From the NCBI GenBank assembly GCA_033439265.1, contig JAVTVX010000024.1, positions 9,345,001 through 9,409,000 of the forward strand: 64,000 nucleotides of DNA, read 5' to 3'. This DNA is from Dillenia suffruticosa (taxonomy: Eukaryota; Streptophyta; Magnoliopsida; Dilleniales; Dilleniaceae). The notes beneath the pieces were generated by a model. That model did no database searches. It was not told the origin of the DNA and was given only the letters and a program-made list of their open reading frames with translations. Shown in pieces: positions 35,962 through 50,582 of this stretch (positions are counted from its first letter, which is position 1; each line of letters opens with the position of its first letter). The position numbers and the translations under genes are program-made.

Positions 35962-36150
35962 ACGGATAGTTGCTCTAGTGAGATGTAGCGCTAATTCCTT
36001 AACTAAGTTTCTAAGTTCAATTCGTGGGTTGGACATGAACAAACTATATTGGAAGGGTAATCTCTTTAAATAGACCACTACAAATTCCGAACCAAATTAA
36101 TCGGGATACCGGTTGATATAGTACAAAAAAAATAAAAAATAAAAATAATA
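35962..36150 (+). repeat. SINE-like element, longer family, with A-rich tail
   Basis: The plus strand begins near TTGCTCTAGTGAGATGTAGCG, with a B-box-like AAGTTCAATTCGTGG about 50 bases in. The body is TGGACATGAACAAACTATAT ... GACCACTACAAATTCCG ... GGGATACCGGTTGATATAG, and it ends in an A-rich tail of AAAAAAAATAAAAAATA type. This looks like a known plant SINE layout, longer than the other SINE-like copies here. Confidence 0.65.
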
Positions 36151-38229
36151 ATTAGGCACGGAAGTTGGATCAATAGACATAGTTATGACCTAGTCCCAAT
36201 GTGTATGGTAAGCTAAAATCAAAGATTTTGTACTGTTTAATTGATTCTTTAACAGATCAATTTCTAGAGAAGTCTGAAGTACTTGAGATAATTATGACAA
36301 GTGACTTGATTTATGGGGAATTATAAGAAAAATATGACCAAATCGTATGTGTGTATGAATGTATATCAATTATTAGATGGACTTGAAAATTAATTATAAG
36401 TTGATCAAATACGAAGAGGGCTCCGGATGAAGTTGAAAAGGAAAATCATGAACAAATTTGAAAGACATGAGGACTGGGGAGTCTTCATTGATTCATTATT
36501 TCTCTAAAAAAAATAAAGAAATTCTTTGGATTTATAGCTTTATTATCAATGCCCAACAAGTGAAATACTGTTATTAAAATTTTGAATTAGGAAATTTTGT
36601 ATTTTGTGAGAAGCCAACTATTCTAAATCACATTATTATGAGGAGACTAGTACCCTGAAATTTCTCAAGTTTAACGTATTTGCTTTATTTTATTTTATTT
36701 TATTTTATTTTTTAATAATTATTTATTTATTAAATTGCTGAATCATACGACCATGGGAAACTCCACAATATATATATATATATATATATATATTGGTTTT
36801 GAGTAAGATGTGGGGTTCAGTTGCTTTCTCTTTCTGCCGTGAAATGATTTCCGTTCTGAATTCTCAAAGCAATACTTTTTTTATGAATCCGCTGCGTAAC
36901 AATTAGATCAAGGCAGCCGAGGCGAGGAAGGGACGTGTTTAAGAGTAAGCTTGAGATTGACAAACAAATGAAACGCTCAAAGTTACAAATTCTATAGCGT
37001 CGAGTCGAGTAAATAGACATTTTATCCCTCTAACCGCATGTTTTGAATTCAATCTAGGACATAAAAAAAGAATTTAAAAGAATAAATCCTTAATGGATTT
37101 TATAGAACTCGAATCTAATTAATTAAGTGAAATTCGAATACTAATTAACAACAAACATCCACTTGTTTGAAAAAAAAAAAAAAAGACTCCGAAGTGGCCT
37201 CCCAATCTCTCTCTAGCTTTGACACCTCCCCTCTCATCCGCCGGAACATAATACCCAACCAGTGCCAAAGGACGAAAAACAGAGACAACACGACCGGTGA
37301 TGGACAACCATGCACGTAGTAATTCTATTCTATTTTAATTTAATTTAAATTTTTAAGATAATTCTCCTCTATTTAATTATTAAATATATCATAATTAGTA
37401 AAATTTAAATCTATTCCGCTAAAAGGGTGCATGAATTATTGAAAGAAAGAAAAGGAAGGGACAGAAAAAGAGTAAAAAGTGGCATGATTATTGGGAAGAA
37501 AAGAAAAAGAAATCGTCATGCTCCAATTTTTTCTCTCAAAAGAAGGGGGAAAATTTGAATATAGACACACGTATAACACATTTTAATTTTCAAATGTGAC
37601 ATAACAGTGTCTAACAGGCTCTACTCCTTGCAATTTAAAATGCAAATGAAAAATAATTAAAGCAGAAAATCCATAAAATCATATTTCAAGAAAATTATAT
37701 TTTCTTTGGGTAAAAAGACATTATATTTTCACATAGGAATTGACAGCTGATGAGGAAAACGTGTTTAATCTTTCAAATAATCCAACAAGGAGCTACCAAC
37801 CCAGATTGCCTTTCATGAGGATGTGGAATAAACCACTATCCCTCAACCCCATTTTTTTTTTAAAAAAAAAAAGACCCTAAAAATCATTCCAAAAAGAAAA
37901 AAAAAAAAAATTGTAAAAGTTAATATGGGACAACCCTCTCTCCGGAGCAAAATACCATAATTGCCCCTCACAATGGCTTTTTGGCTACTCAACACTTGAA
38001 ATGCTCCAATGTAAAAATCTTAATGTTGTACAAATTTAATAAAATCCAAACTTACTCAAGCTACACACAATATCAAACCATACCCCTTGGTGACAATTTA
38101 TGCTCCCACTAAAAATGATGAGGTTCACCCGGACTGCATAAAACTGCACAACTTAGAAGTCCTTGCTCTTTGAAAACATACATAAACAATGTACAGAAAA
38201 TGAGTCTCAGTTCATAAACAAGTCCCAGC
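36151..38229. other. No gene seen; microsatellite and A/T tracts
   Basis: 36768-36793 is (AT)n. 37851-37870 is a T-run followed by an A-run. The minus strand of 37119-37307 is open and less AT-rich (GRVVSVFRPLALVGYYVPAD), but I do not recognise it and there is no second exon. Confidence 0.4.
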
Positions 38230-38235
38230 TTTATT
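38230..38235 (-). terminator. Candidate polyadenylation signal of the UEV1 gene
   Basis: Minus-strand AATAAA lies about 175 bases after the UEV1 stop codon, a reasonable plant 3' UTR length. Confidence 0.5.
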
Positions 38236-38410
38236 TAGCTAACATTGACATTGTAAACATTGGACATCGATCAATCCAAACATTCTGAACTTATCAGTCT
38301 ACAAAGGTCCCCTTTTCCCAACAGAAGCACATGGATTCAATGTTAAGGCAGAAGCAGAAGCTACCTAATGCATATACTATATACATTATCTTTGATGTTC
38401 ATCAGCCGAC

Positions 38411-41400
38411 TCAAAGGATACAACACCTGAGGACAAGTCCTTTCTGATCAACCCTTGCCTCTTCATTTCCTGCAAAATAATGTCTCTTAATTCATATAGC
38501 AGAGAGAAAATTATACAAGGATAAAGAAGAATATGCTCTGATTTCACTGATTCATCATTTGGCAAATTGGGTGTCCTAGATAAAGCCACAGGAAAAATGG
38601 CTCAAATCCATGCAATGCTGACGGTGTTCGGGTCGCCTTGTGATTGAGAAACTGCAGTTTGTTATAATCATTTTGTTTTTGACAAAAAATAAAATAAAGC
38701 ATGCATTATGTCTTCAGGGATATGTTTCATCAATAGCACTATCCGTCTTGATCATATAAGTATAGACTTCTAAGGATGCCTAATGCCAGTTCAAACCTGA
38801 ATGATTGAAACTGAAACAACGCAACAAAACTTGAAATGACCTTTTTAGTTGCAAAAAAAAATAGATAAACATCCTCTGAGCAACCATCTTTTAGTTGCAA
38901 CTATCAAACACAAGGAAATATACAAAATGTGACCATCTAACGGATGGTAATAAGCATATGATGGTTTGCATGTAGTCAAGAAAAAAAAAATAAAACCAGT
39001 TATTTAAGAGTTCATACTAACTCAAAGCACTAGAGTTTGGTTTAGATTTTCTTACTTAAAATAAAACATGACCAAACCTCAAAACATACAAATCAAACAA
39101 GTTCTCCACTCTAATCTAATCTCATGCTAATAGCAGTTCATTTGGAAACACCAAAATTCTTACTATGACCGAGGAAAGATGCACATGTAGTAAGATGTTA
39201 TAGCTGCACTTACATGTGCAGTTCACATCAGATAAATAAGGGGAGTCATAGAAGTTGGCAAAATACATGAAGAATTAGACTTATGGAAGTTAAAATTAGT
39301 GCTAGTGCCACAACTAGGAGTAACTAGCATTACAGATACTTGTTTCCTATGAAGAGAATGTCAGGAGATGCACCTTTCAGTTTTCTCTACTTCTCTAGAT
39401 TTGTTCAGAAGCTAGCCATGAATAAAGAAGAGCAATAATCAAAGGGCATTATCACAACATGAAGCAACTCTCAATTTTGATCTTATTTTGTACATTAGAT
39501 AAAATGATGCTTACAAGTCTTCCCCCCCCCCCTTTTTTATTTTTCTTCACTTGCTTTGGTCCCAGGCAATCCTGAAATAGTCTTTCTTTTCGGCTAATCG
39601 GAACCTTTCTCTTTTCTTTGTTTATCCTTCTCAAACAAGAGACATCTCAAGCTTTTCTAAAAGGTTCTCAATTACCCCCCTTTTTCTATTCATTCTTATA
39701 CAAACACAATATAGAAGTTTTATCTCGTCTTTTGAATGTAAGTGCAATGCTCCAGTTCCAAAGTTGGCTACCATGCATAATCAAGTAATTGGACGGGTCC
39801 AAATGTATAGTAATCAAGGGTGATTTGTATTTGCATAATAAACACATAGAAGTGTCAAAGAGAAGGACAACCTTTGGCAATTATCAAAATTTTCAAAGTT
39901 AAGGGGAAAAAGGCATCCCTTGCCTCATCATAATCCTCCGTCAATTCCCTCCCAAATTCTTTTCCCTTTTGGATGAGGGCAAAATCCATCCATGATTTTC
40001 ATTACACATATACAGACCACATTTTAGATAATAAAAGAGCACTAGCAGCAATCCAGCTTAGAATTGGCCTTTCATCACACAACACTGAGAAAACCATGAA
40101 ATAAAACAGAAAAAACCTCTTATAGAAACAAGAAAAGGAAAGTAGTGCTTAAGGATAACAACATTTTCCTTTTTTGGAAATATTGAAGCTAGGAGCAAAC
40201 CTCAGAGTCCAGAATGTCCATACCTTCAGGAGGCTGCATTAGCTTGCGATTTTGAGGAGACATCATCTCCTTCTTCAGTTGGGTCAATATGTCTTCCATA
40301 GTGTACTCCCGTTGCCAATTAGCAAGCATGGGAAAGAGGCTGGGTTCAACCTGGTAATTAGACCACATATAAGCTTCTTCTCAAGCATCTTGGGGTACAG
40401 AGTCATGCAAATAGGGTTACTTACCACCCCAGTTTCCTTATTGACACAAGTCATATTGATCCGGGTCTGAAACCTAACTGATGGTGGATTATCTGGATAA
40501 TAATTACCACAGAACAGTTTCAACTGGTAGATACGTCCCTCATGGACAGTCTGCATTGGGTCCAAAAATAGAACTGCTTTAATGCTGCACAGACTATGAA
40601 TGATGCCCATTCCAATATAAATTGTTGTTAATGATAATCCATCCAGAGCAGTACTGAGTTCTGCCATTATATGTAGATCCGAGATGCTACTCAACAACGA
40701 TCTAATATTTAAATTATGACCTAAAATTTCATGTCATTCAATAAAACTTCTTCCATCCCATTTTGAATGATAAAGTGACTCCAACCCACATATTAAGAAA
40801 TGAACTTTGATTTCTTTGACTTTATTTGATAAAGAGGCATTTTCTTCCAAAAGCACCATTAAATAAAGTTGCTCCAATTTTTTTTAATAATTATAATAGT
40901 AAAATGATTTATTTATTTATTGACAACACTAAGGACCTGGAGAATGTCTGACACTAGGTCAGGGTTCAATGACCCAACCGGCCGCTCCTCTAGTTGAAGT
41001 ATCAGGCCCCTTTTTCATTGCCTTGGTCACACCTTAGGAATACTTCAGAAAGGAATTTTAAAAATATTGACAGTCGATTTGAGAAAAAATAAGGCAAAAA
41101 TCTGCCACTCAACTTGGGATGGAGGGAGTAAAAGAATTAATAAGCATAGGAAAACCGACAAAAAAAAAATACAGAAAACTACACAACAATTTGTACCAGG
41201 ATTGCAGATTGGCCTTAAATACTAATGTAAAAAGAGCAAAAAAAAAAATAATTCCATTTAGGGTACAAAATTTTCAATAGTTCATTGGGTTAGGATATAC
41301 ATGGCACTTGAGAGTTGTTATAGATTCATCACACCCATAAAGGAGCCAAACCCATGTAGTTCAGAACTTGAAGCTGATCTGAGATGAGAATGGAAATATG

Positions 41401-44400
41401 CATTTGAGCATAAGAAATAAACTGTGAGATATTTGATTTTGAAAAGGTATGTGTTTCATACAGTCAACACAAAAGTGTAAGATTTTGATATTGTAGCATA
41501 ACCTTTTTGATAAGAATGCAGTATGTTAGAATTACCTCCATCGAACAAAACACAGACAACTTAAAAAATGCTTAGAACAAAGTTGATAAACTTCATTGCA
41601 TATGGCACAAGGAAATCAAAGAGACTAACATCAATATTACCTTTAACAGGAGCTAGTTATGAAGAAAGAAAATTGCCAATTTTTATTTTGAAAAAGACAG
41701 AGAATGAGGGAGAAAAAGTGAGGATAGGGAGATGGATAAAAATGAAAATGATGTGGAAAAGCACATATTAATTTTTTTATTTAGCGGAAAATATGCCAAA
41801 GAAAGTCAAAATCCTTGATCAGATATTCTCCACGAATTTCAGGAATAAAGTGTTTGATACAAGAACTAAATTAATTCTATTGGGATACAGATACAAGATT
41901 GGAAACTTGACATACTATCAAGCATCCCCTGGGGTATGATTGAAATAAAAAGTTCAGCTTCCAAACTGTGAAGAATATAAGTCCACGGACCACAAGACAA
42001 ATTTCACACAAGTAGGGGCCATCTTGTGTACCTAACCCATATAAAATAATTAACACAGGTCTGTATATGCAAAGAATATTTTCACTAATTCCTCTTGACT
42101 GAGATTTTCAGATTTCCTTCTATGTTAAGTAGATGCAAGCGTGACAAAATAATGAAAATGTAGCAATATCATTGTCTGGGGACATCAAGAAGCCAATTAT
42201 TTGGAAGGTGGTAGTTTGGGTGGCACAAAGCCCTTCTTGAATCCATAGCTGGCATCATCCACTAAGATATTGTTCTCTACAATGCTTTTGAAACAATCGA
42301 GTGTTTCAAAGTGGTAATCATAGTAGTAGACGTTTGCTGGCAATACATTCCTTGCCCAATGCACAGGGGTGAGCCAGAAAATTTTTCTTGGGGGGCCATA
42401 AAGCAATAATTAATAAAAATTATAAAATAAAAATGTATTAAAAATTCATATGATTGTAATTAAAAATACAAAAAAAATATTAAACAAAATAAATAATTTA
42501 TAAAAGTTGTGCTCTACACTTTTGAAAAAAATGCTCTTAACTATGAGAAAAATCATGATTTTTGAAGTTGTGTTATTGTTTGAATCATCGGTAACCTTTT
42601 TCTTAAAAAAGAAATCGATTGTCTTTTTTCTCATAATTGATTCTTCGTCTATCTCTTTGAATGAGAAAACAAAGAAAACCAAAAACCACCAAACAAAAAA
42701 ACCAAGAAAAAAATGAGTGAAAAAAAAAAATCTATATTTTTATTAAATTAGGGTTAAATTTATATTGAAAAGAGGGTAATTTCAAAGTCTAACTCTAACG
42801 ATAGACAATATTCTCTGACTATTGGGTTTCCCAAAAATAGAGAATATCACATTTACCTAATATAACTGATAGAATATTTAACATACCTAGATCAATAGAC
42901 AAAATATTAATACTCCAATATTGCACAAACAGAATATTTATCAAATCTAAAATACAATAATAGAATTATAGAAAGAATATTAATTAAGTTATAACATAAC
43001 TAAATATTATACAGTAGGTAAAGATTTTGATAAGAATGTCAGTCACCGACAATGTCAACATAAAAAAGGGAAAAAACTGTATAAGAGTGTGTTGATTTAG
43101 ATTTTCAAGAGACATTTCAAAAATGTTTGTTTGCTCTTACTAGCTATTATTAGTTTCGTCATTATAGCAACCAACCTTTTTTTTCCTTCTTTGGGAGGGA
43201 CAATTGATGAATAGGCACAAAGAATAGAAATATCATTTTTAGAAAATTAAATAATAATAATATATTCTTTGAAATTGTACATCATATAAATATTTTAAAT
43301 TTTAGGATATCTCGGTTAGACCCCACAAAACCCAAATATCAAATATAATATTGTTTTAAATTTTTAAAATACAAAAATTCTATTTTTTAGATATTTGGAG
43401 GGGTCACAATTTTTTTTTTTTTTTGAATGGCCACAAAACTTAAAAGTTAAATTTTATTCCTAAGAAAAAATTTTCAAAAGCCTTGGGGCGGGGGAGGGGG
43501 GGCCAAGCCCCCCCCCCCAAGAACATATGTGGCTCCGCCCCTGCCGATGCATAATTTGCAATCCCAACCTCTAAGGGCCAAATTTTCTAGAGAAAAGGCC
43601 AACATATTTATGCACACAATAAGGGAGGATGTGTAAAAAGAAAATGTGTAGAAGAGGAAACCCACATTAGAAGGCCCAATGATAGTCCCCGTCCATGATT
43701 GCATGTATACATCGTCTGCGTCATCCATTCCATAGCTGACTGTTCCATCACCAATTCCCTTTTCCCCTCTTTCAAGCTCTTCCAATAATCTGAAGTTCCT
43801 AGGAACTGGATATAAGAAAAAACTTTAGTCCTATATTTATCACTTTTTTTGCGCATGACTGATAGTCACATATCCAACAATTTCATGTGCATGACTTGCC
43901 ATGGAAATCAGCAAAGACCATTTATAAGAATAAAATCACATGGACCTGCATCTACTGTTTTGTTTTAAATCAAACAGAACACATATTACTACTTTTATGA
44001 TTAAGAACTGAAATCTGCAAAATTATGAAATTTCAGAGAATATATTTCACATACAAAGAGAAGACCACAAGACTGCAGAAGAAGGCCTTTCCAAGTTATG
44101 ATCTCTATAGTTATGTGATAGATTTTTCCTTTCCGTAAGTCACAAGACGAAACACATATTGTTATTATTGGACCTAGGCATGTGCTCAAATAAGCATTGT
44201 TCAGATTCCCAGGTATGTTTTTGCAGATAATTCAGATATTTTGCATAACAAAGATGGCTTAATAAAGCAGGAAATGACAAGAAAAGGAAAACCACATGAT
44301 TATGGGCTTTTATTTGAGGATGTGAACGGAATTTGTCCCTCTTGCTCCTCTGACTGAATTTTTAGTTGAGGTCGAAAGAAATGGATATGAGGAAATTTGG

Positions 44401-47400
44401 AACAGGGAGAGATATAGCCAGAAGTTCCATAATTTTTCACATGAACTTCATTTATGTATAAAGTTAAAAAAAAAAAAATGAAGACGTTAACATTATCTTC
44501 CTTACTTAGGAGGTACTGGTACCCTGTAGCTACCCTCCCCGACCCTCAATTTTATTATAATTTTTTAGTCTAACAAAGTATATGATCTATTAAAATTACA
44601 AAATTATTCGTTTAAATTAAATTTTCTAAAACAAAATTTGTGCACAATTTCCTTTTTTAAAATTTTTTTCAAAAGACTTTAGAAATATTAGTTTCCCCTT
44701 ACACTTTTACTTAGTAGGGAAAAATACAAACTTGTATACGTTAAAGTCTTTTCAATTTTAATAATGCTTTTAGGATTCTACACACTGTCAAATGACTTTT
44801 TGTTTTTTTTTACTTCTTGCGCTGAAAAGATCACAGTTTATTAGTTTTCTCAACTTCTTATGTAATTTATCCATAACATATATAGAATGTATTATATGTA
44901 AAAGATTTTAGTTTTTGCTTAGATATTTTAGAAGCCAATTGGTATTATAATATAAATGCATCAATTATCTTTCCATAATTAATTATATAAAAAATACTTT
45001 CACAATTTGTTCTTGGGGAAAATGTCGTCTACTAAATGACTTAAATCTGTTGTGAAGTCCTCAAACAATTACTAGATGAAACTATCATTTATATCAATCA
45101 ATTATTAGATAACTGTTGGAATATTTTATCATATATTTTTTGCTGATTCTAGAATAATGTAGTCTGACATCAAACTAGAGAGAGATTATATATGACTCTA
45201 ATGTTTGATTCACTATAAGTGATTCTAGACCCACAATTTAACTAATCGCATTTCACTTATTAATAAAATATTTCATCATGAAAATATTTTTTTTCAAAAC
45301 TATTGTTTGCATCAATTGTTTTAACTAGCATCTAAAAACACAAGAAGTAAAGTGAGTGTAATATAACTATATAAATTTAAATAATAATTATCTCTTAATT
45401 TTGAATTTATAGATTTCAATTACTATATTCACCTCTGCAACATAAAGTTGCTGGCTGCACCCTTGGGTACCTTTAAGTGTTCTATCTTTAGCTCTATACT
45501 TTACCGATCTCAAGCAACACAGAAAAAGAATAATACAGTTGTAAAAGTTATGTAGCTCCATAACATCCTCACAGTAATTATAATGATTATTCAATCATAA
45601 TTTATTGATGTAGCATATGGAAACTTCTAATACCATGCATAATCTTTCTGCATGGAAAGAAGTTCACTAAAAGCACCAATATATTCACCAGATCATGCAT
45701 CCAGTATCATCATTCATGCATTAGCACTCAACAGCACAAACTCTATTTAACGAAGCAGGAAAACAATGTACAAATAACATGAAGGAAAGCCAAGCAATAG
45801 ATAACAGATTGTATAAAAAAATTGCTAGTATCACAGAAATTGCGTTGTTTGAATCACAGAAATTGCATCTCCCAAGCATTTAGTTTATAAGTTAACTAGC
45901 ACCTACTAAGGAGCTCATGAACATTATTTCTGGAGAAAAAGCAAGGATGCAAGAAACCAACTGTTATAAATTAAGCTTGTCAAAAAAAGCCATAAAGCCA
46001 GGACAAGATGGCTATTTGACATGTACCATGCTACGCTTGCCTGCTTTCACTTCGGGTGGGACCAGCCAGGTTTGTGCAAACAATGCAAGTAGCTCTTGTT
46101 GGAGACAGAATGGTTGTTAGGCATTGTCCGTATGCCAAACCCAGCCCCTTTTATCATGAAATGTTGATGACACTAAGAACTGTTTGTATCTTCTCCCGAC
46201 AATGGTAAGACTTGAAATACCCATTTTCACTTCTCTCATTCATCTAGACATTTCTAGTTATCTGATTTTCCCTCTTTCTCACCAGCAGAGTTGGGCTTTT
46301 CCCTAGCACAAGGTTGCACAAAATAAGGCTGTAATCTTTTTACTTTCCGACCGCCTCCCCTTTCTCCAGTACAGTTAACCCAAAGGTTACCAGCAACGTG
46401 GAAGCAGAAGAAATTAACAGATTTGTCCACTGTCATATTTAATATAATCAAAACTAGTGGCCTCCCTACTCCCCACCCCCCAACCCTATCAAAAAATAAA
46501 AATAGAAGCCATGTCAAAAGTCAAAGGACTCAACCCTTCTGCTGCTTCTTTGATTTCGGAAAGATGGATCAATTTTGTTCTTGCTCGGGGTTGCAACAAG
46601 CCTGTGTGGGTAATGGGATCCTCATCCCCTAGGGATTGGATGATGGAGAACATTACACTTGAATTAGAGAACACAGCATCTTATCAAGTGGTGAAGGAAG
46701 CCCATCCATTCCCTATGCAATTAGCCATGTTGATTATGTTCAATAGACTACTACAAATATCTAACATGCACAAATGTCCAAGTTTTATTCAATTTCAGAT
46801 TCACTAGACGTTCTACAATATTGGACATCACTCATTCGAGTGACTAGAAATGGAAAAGTTAATTATACAAAATAAGGTTATGTCAACAATTGATTACTTC
46901 AAAACAAATAGCCATATGGAATGCTTCACCTGAACTTGTCTATAAAATTAAAACTGCTTTAAAAATTCAGATATGAAGGCTTCTAATTGACAAATTTCAA
47001 CCAATCTTCTACTTGAAAATTTGATGCCAAAGGTATATTCTCATCTATACCGTACCTAAATAACCCAGACCATTGAACCAAAGCTATTTTATAAATTTGA
47101 AGCTGCAAAATCTAAAGAAATATATTTATCTTCCTTTTTTTACCCAAATCTGTATTAACATTTTTCATGTTTTTCTCTCTATGGCATGAAGAACAATATT
47201 TATGTTTCAATTACCATGCTTTGCAAATCACATGCCAATTCTGGAAGACACAAAACAAGGCGAGCTTATCAAAACATTTATATGACCTACATCCAGCACT
47301 GAAACAAATGTTTCAAGTTAATTTAGATGAATATCTCACCATCTCTTCATGTAATAACCTTTGGTCAAATCAACATATACAAGCATATAAACCTAATCAT

Positions 47401-50400
47401 ATAGTCAGGCATTTTCTAATATGCTCGAGGCCCCTTTGAATCTGTAGGCCACTACATCTGTCTATGCCCCAACCCTATGTAACATGAAGGAGCACAATAT
47501 TAGGTGCAGGTTGATTCTTCCGTACAAATCAAGGTCTTAACACTGAATTAGTTGAAATGTGATGGTATGAGTCTCCACCCAAACTACAAGTGTATTCCTA
47601 ACCGTGGATTTGCATCATGGTTGCAACCACTACCATAAGCAAAATGTTATTGGATGTATCAAATATTAGGTAATAACAAAATTGCCCATAACAAGAAGCC
47701 AGGCCTTTGCTGGCTGCATGTGTCACAGTAATGATGCAACCACGATGGCCATGGTGTGGGCTTGTCACAACAGCTGTAACAACCTGCAATTTTTAGACCA
47801 TGTCCCTTGCAAATTGTCATAGTCAAAACAGCAATTAAAACCTGTAAAAGGCTGTAAGGGTTACAGGCATACTCAAATCTGTTAGGTAATAACTGATATC
47901 TAAAGGTTTCACTTATTGACAAATATTTTAATCCAAGGTTCTTAAATACCTGCTTACAATAGAAGAGCATTAATTTCTCCGCATGGAATGCATTAGGACA
48001 AAGCCATCATATGGCTTAGGATGTACATAGACAAAAGAAGACCTTACCAGTAACTCACTTATTCATCTCAATGTAAAGCATGCCTCAGAGAGAATACATC
48101 CCACACCCCAAAAATAAATAAATTCTTAACCCTTTTCTCAGTGAATAACGCCTTAACTTCGCTCTTCAAATTTAAAAATTGGATGAAAACAGTTGGTACC
48201 AAATCTTTTGCTGGATCCAGATATCATTCTAAGATTGAAATATATGAACCACTTTTCTCCATTATCTGTTAGTTCAACCGCATGGATGGAATTTGATACC
48301 TTAACCATAAGGTCAGCAACCATTTTTTTAATTTGTTTATCAATAAAAAATTTTTCTTTTTACCACTGAATTATCAATTTGCTGATGTTGTTAAGTTCAG
48401 ATAACAAGGGTCTAAAGCATAAGATAACTAGAAGCAGCATATAAGACATAAGTCCAAGAAAATCTGATTTCTGGGTCTCAGCCCTTTGCCCCATTGAAAC
48501 AATGAAGAATAAACATTATACTCCAGTATTAGAGAGGACATAGCAGCACATATAATATGCATCATGGATGAAAATATTGCTGGTAAAGGCTGCAATGACC
48601 AAGGATTTCAGTTATAGAAAGAGTACAGCCTTATGTTCAACCTTGAAAGAATATAAAATATGGTTTAAATCTCAGCCAATATCTGATGTATCGCCATTAC
48701 TTTACAGTTTTAGCCACGAACATGACTTTTATGGGGTGAGAACTCCATTATAGTTGCGGCAAGCCACAAAATGTGACCATAGTGAGACACTGACGAGTCC
48801 ACAGTCATGGCCAGTGTTGCCACAACATGCCAGACCCCGATAGGAGATTTCCATTAGCTACACTTAGTACCATTACAATTACAATCGCGACCACAGTTGA
48901 ATGCCCCCAAAAAAACAAAAAAACAAAAAAACAAAAAAACAAAAAAACCACAAAAAGAAAGCCAAACCAAACTATAATTTCTCCTCTCCTTTTCCCATCT
49001 TTTCAATTATGATTACCAATTCCATAATGTATAAGCTATTGTCATAATGATAACTATGTTCTTGACAGCAACTACATGGATAGTTTAACATGACAATGTG
49101 GATATATTTAATAAATATAGAAAGAAATGCCCATAACAAGGGAAAAAAGATAAGCACTCTGATAATTGCTTAAAAGACTACTTAAGATCTTATGGTAACA
49201 ATATGTTACAAATCTTAATTTAGATATGCCCTGTAAATGTCATATTAAATCTTCAACTCTGGTGTATAATAAGTACAGACTTGAGCAGACAAACAATTTT
49301 AGTGGGGGATATTGCTCATGATGATAGTTAGAATACATACAACAGGAAAGCAAAGTAAGCATTTAGAAGGCCCTAAATAAAAGAATAGAAGAATTCCAAG
49401 AGACAAGATCTTAAAATTTGAAATTTTTGAAGGTGTCCATGGAGGACACAAAACAAAATCTAGTTCACTGCTAACAGGCAGATAACTAATTGATATTGAT
49501 AATAGTAAAATTTTTCCAAATGGATTTAATGAGTTCCAAAAAGTACATGGGAGTGGGAAGGGAAAGCCAAGGATCTGAAAATCTCCATGGAACTAATTGT
49601 CGTTAACTTGAAATTGCAGATTTAGAGGTTTTCAATAATGTCAAAAGAATCCATCAGCATAAAGCCTTTCAACATCATTCAGTAATAGCAATTACATTCT
49701 CGCTAAGGTTGCATCATTAACCCGTGCCTCCATGTCACTATATAACCAAGATAAGGCCCGCTTTCAGCACTTAATCCACCATCATCTTTCCTTTCTATTG
49801 TTACGATATATATGGAGAAAAAAGGAATAATAACAAACCTCTAAGTATACAATTTTTCAAGCCAAGGATCTGAAATTCTCTTTGGATCTAATCAAACCAA
49901 AGGATCCCTTCCATAAGATCTTTGGTTTTCATGCCCCTAGGTATATAAACTGTGCTTTATTCCCTTATTTATCTCTTCATTTTCAAAACTAATATTTCAT
50001 TTCTATTGGACCCAAATACCTGTATCCTCAACTAGTAACTTCCTTTCGATGGCTTGCTCACATAGCTTTACATACAAATCCCTTATTACAACTGGCACTC
50101 CTTTTCAGGGTTGCAAAAGTTTATCATGCATTCCTGTGCATTGATGAGGCATCAGCTTGAATGCAAAACATGAGGATATAACATGATAAAGGATATATGG
50201 AACATAAAAACATCAGAAGCATAATGCAACATGGCATAGAACCATGTAGAAAAATGATTGATTTGGAATCCAAGGTCCATGTGCGGAGTCTCTCCTTATT
50301 GTTTCTTAACTTGAAATTTTATATATAGAGTTTTTCAATGATGTCCAAGAATCCATGGGCATACAGACTTCCAACATCGCTCCATTTATGATTACATTCT

Positions 50401-50523
50401 CACTAAATCACATCATCAAGTCATGCCTTCATTATCACTATATAACCAAGTTAAGGCTTCCGCCACCAAAATTTTCTTCCACACTTAACATACCCTCATC
50501 TCTCCTTCCTACCGCTAAGATAC

Positions 50524-50582
<59 letters not shown>

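Noticed and set aside
37119-37307. Minus-strand 62-codon frame with GRVVSVFRPLALVGYYVPAD
   Set aside because: Less AT-rich than its surroundings but short, with a poly-Phe from a T-run and no neighbouring exon.
46457-46807. Plus-strand 116-codon frame in UEV1 intron 1
   Set aside because: No recognisable domain, no splice partners, and it overlaps other spurious frames on both strands.
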